Of a stretch of 27,669 nt of DNA, positions 27,546-27,669 are shown piece by piece (positions within the stretch are counted from its first letter, which is position 1; every line of letters starts with the position of its first letter). Origin of the DNA: a virus. A program made the translations under genes and the position numbers. The stretch covers positions 1-27,669 of the IMG/VR virus record IMGVR_UViG_3300014911_000023. One strand, given 5' to 3'. Below the pieces are notes generated by a model. That model searched no databases and was not told where the DNA came from. It was given only the letters and a program-made list of their open reading frames with translations.

Positions 27546-27669
27546 TTAATTATATGAATGAATTGCTTTGTGGCAAAAATAACATAAAGTTATTAAATTA
27601 TCAATATCATTATTTTTCTGTTTTTTGGAAACATTTTTCCCATTTCCATCTATATGATGAATACAAAGC
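27546..27669 (-). CDS. HNH endonuclease, C-terminal part (cut by window edge)
   Basis: The frame is open from the right edge to TAA at 27546-27548 and encodes the last 40 residues of an HNH nuclease: CIHHIDGNGKN, then NNDIDNLITLCYFCHKAIHS, matching HH-x-DGN...ND-x-x-NL-x-x-LC-x-x-CH-x-x-IH with the zinc-binding Cys pair. HNH enzymes near phage packaging genes either assist terminase or are free-standing homing nucleases. The N-terminus is outside the window, so these cannot be separated. Confidence 0.8.
   Translation of the reverse strand, partial: LCIHHIDGNGKNVSKKQKNNDIDNLITLCYFCHKAIHSYN

Noticed and set aside
1-27669. tRNA genes, CRISPR arrays, insertion sequences, attachment sites
   Set aside because: Nothing with the required cloverleaf, regular repeat-spacer pattern, transposase or duplicated core was seen by eye; tRNAscan-SE and a self-alignment would settle this.

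Overview
This window is most of the structural (late) half of a short-tailed (podovirus-like) tailed phage or prophage, with a small accessory/early block at its left end. Reading the minus strand from right to left gives the usual head-to-tail order: portal, small linker, acidic scaffold, HK97-type major capsid protein (N4 gp56/DUF4043-like), two small putative decoration proteins, neck adaptor (P22 gp4-like), tail nozzle (P22 gp10-like), fibre-type proteins, injected/internal virion proteins including a 1165-residue large polyvalent protein with an LPD38-like region, then more fibre and beta-helix proteins and a lysis-type membrane/lipoprotein cluster. Genes are packed with 1-50 nt overlaps (ATGA, TAATG, ATGGATAA). 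The host looks diderm: several products are lipoproteins or carry Sec signals, and there is an O-antigen ligase/polymerase-type enzyme. The DNA is AT-rich and uses the standard code (many genes end in TGA). I cannot name the host.

Layout. 1-1110: early-type block transcribed leftward from a TTGACA-17-TATACT promoter (zinc ribbon, PD-(D/E)XK-like nuclease, unknown protein, XRE-type regulator). A second TTGACA-17-TATATA promoter points out of the window. 1161-1207 is the terminator of the block to its right. 1222-4623: VRR-NUC nuclease, TSCPD protein, metallophosphoesterase, a membrane protein interrupted by one in-frame TGA, a possible overlapping spanin pair and several tiny proteins. 4620-8373: three exported proteins (beta-helix, small coiled-coil protein, fibre-like protein). 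8385-9164: the only plus-strand genes, a lipoprotein/membrane-peptide 'moron' with its own promoter and apparently a leaderless mRNA. 9161-14486: internal virion proteins. 14498-17245: lipoprotein, GNAT acetyltransferase, exported repeat fibre and small proteins. 17238-20936: prepilin peptidase, tail nozzle, adaptor and small neck genes. 20929-24154: O-antigen-ligase-like enzyme, two exported decoration-like proteins, capsid. 24179-27458: scaffold, linker, portal. 27476-27519 is a strong terminator directly in front of the portal, and 27546 to the right edge is the 3' end of an HNH endonuclease gene.

What is unusual. (1) Proteins encoded where capsid decoration and tail fibre proteins belong carry clear Sec signal peptides, and capsid and scaffold share an extra N-terminal leader ending LLFN[H/D]SG. 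(2) Two membrane enzymes of envelope biology, a Wzy/WaaL/PglL-family protein and a minimal GxGD prepilin peptidase with both catalytic Asp residues, are embedded and translationally coupled inside the head-tail operon. Together with the secreted small proteins they suggest a phage-encoded envelope-modification or secreted-protein maturation system. (3) At 16631-16766, on the strand opposite the operon, a consensus promoter is followed by a 16-bp closing stem, internal hairpins and a terminator-like hairpin packed end to end: a candidate ~100-nt structured or antisense RNA. These functional readings are inference.
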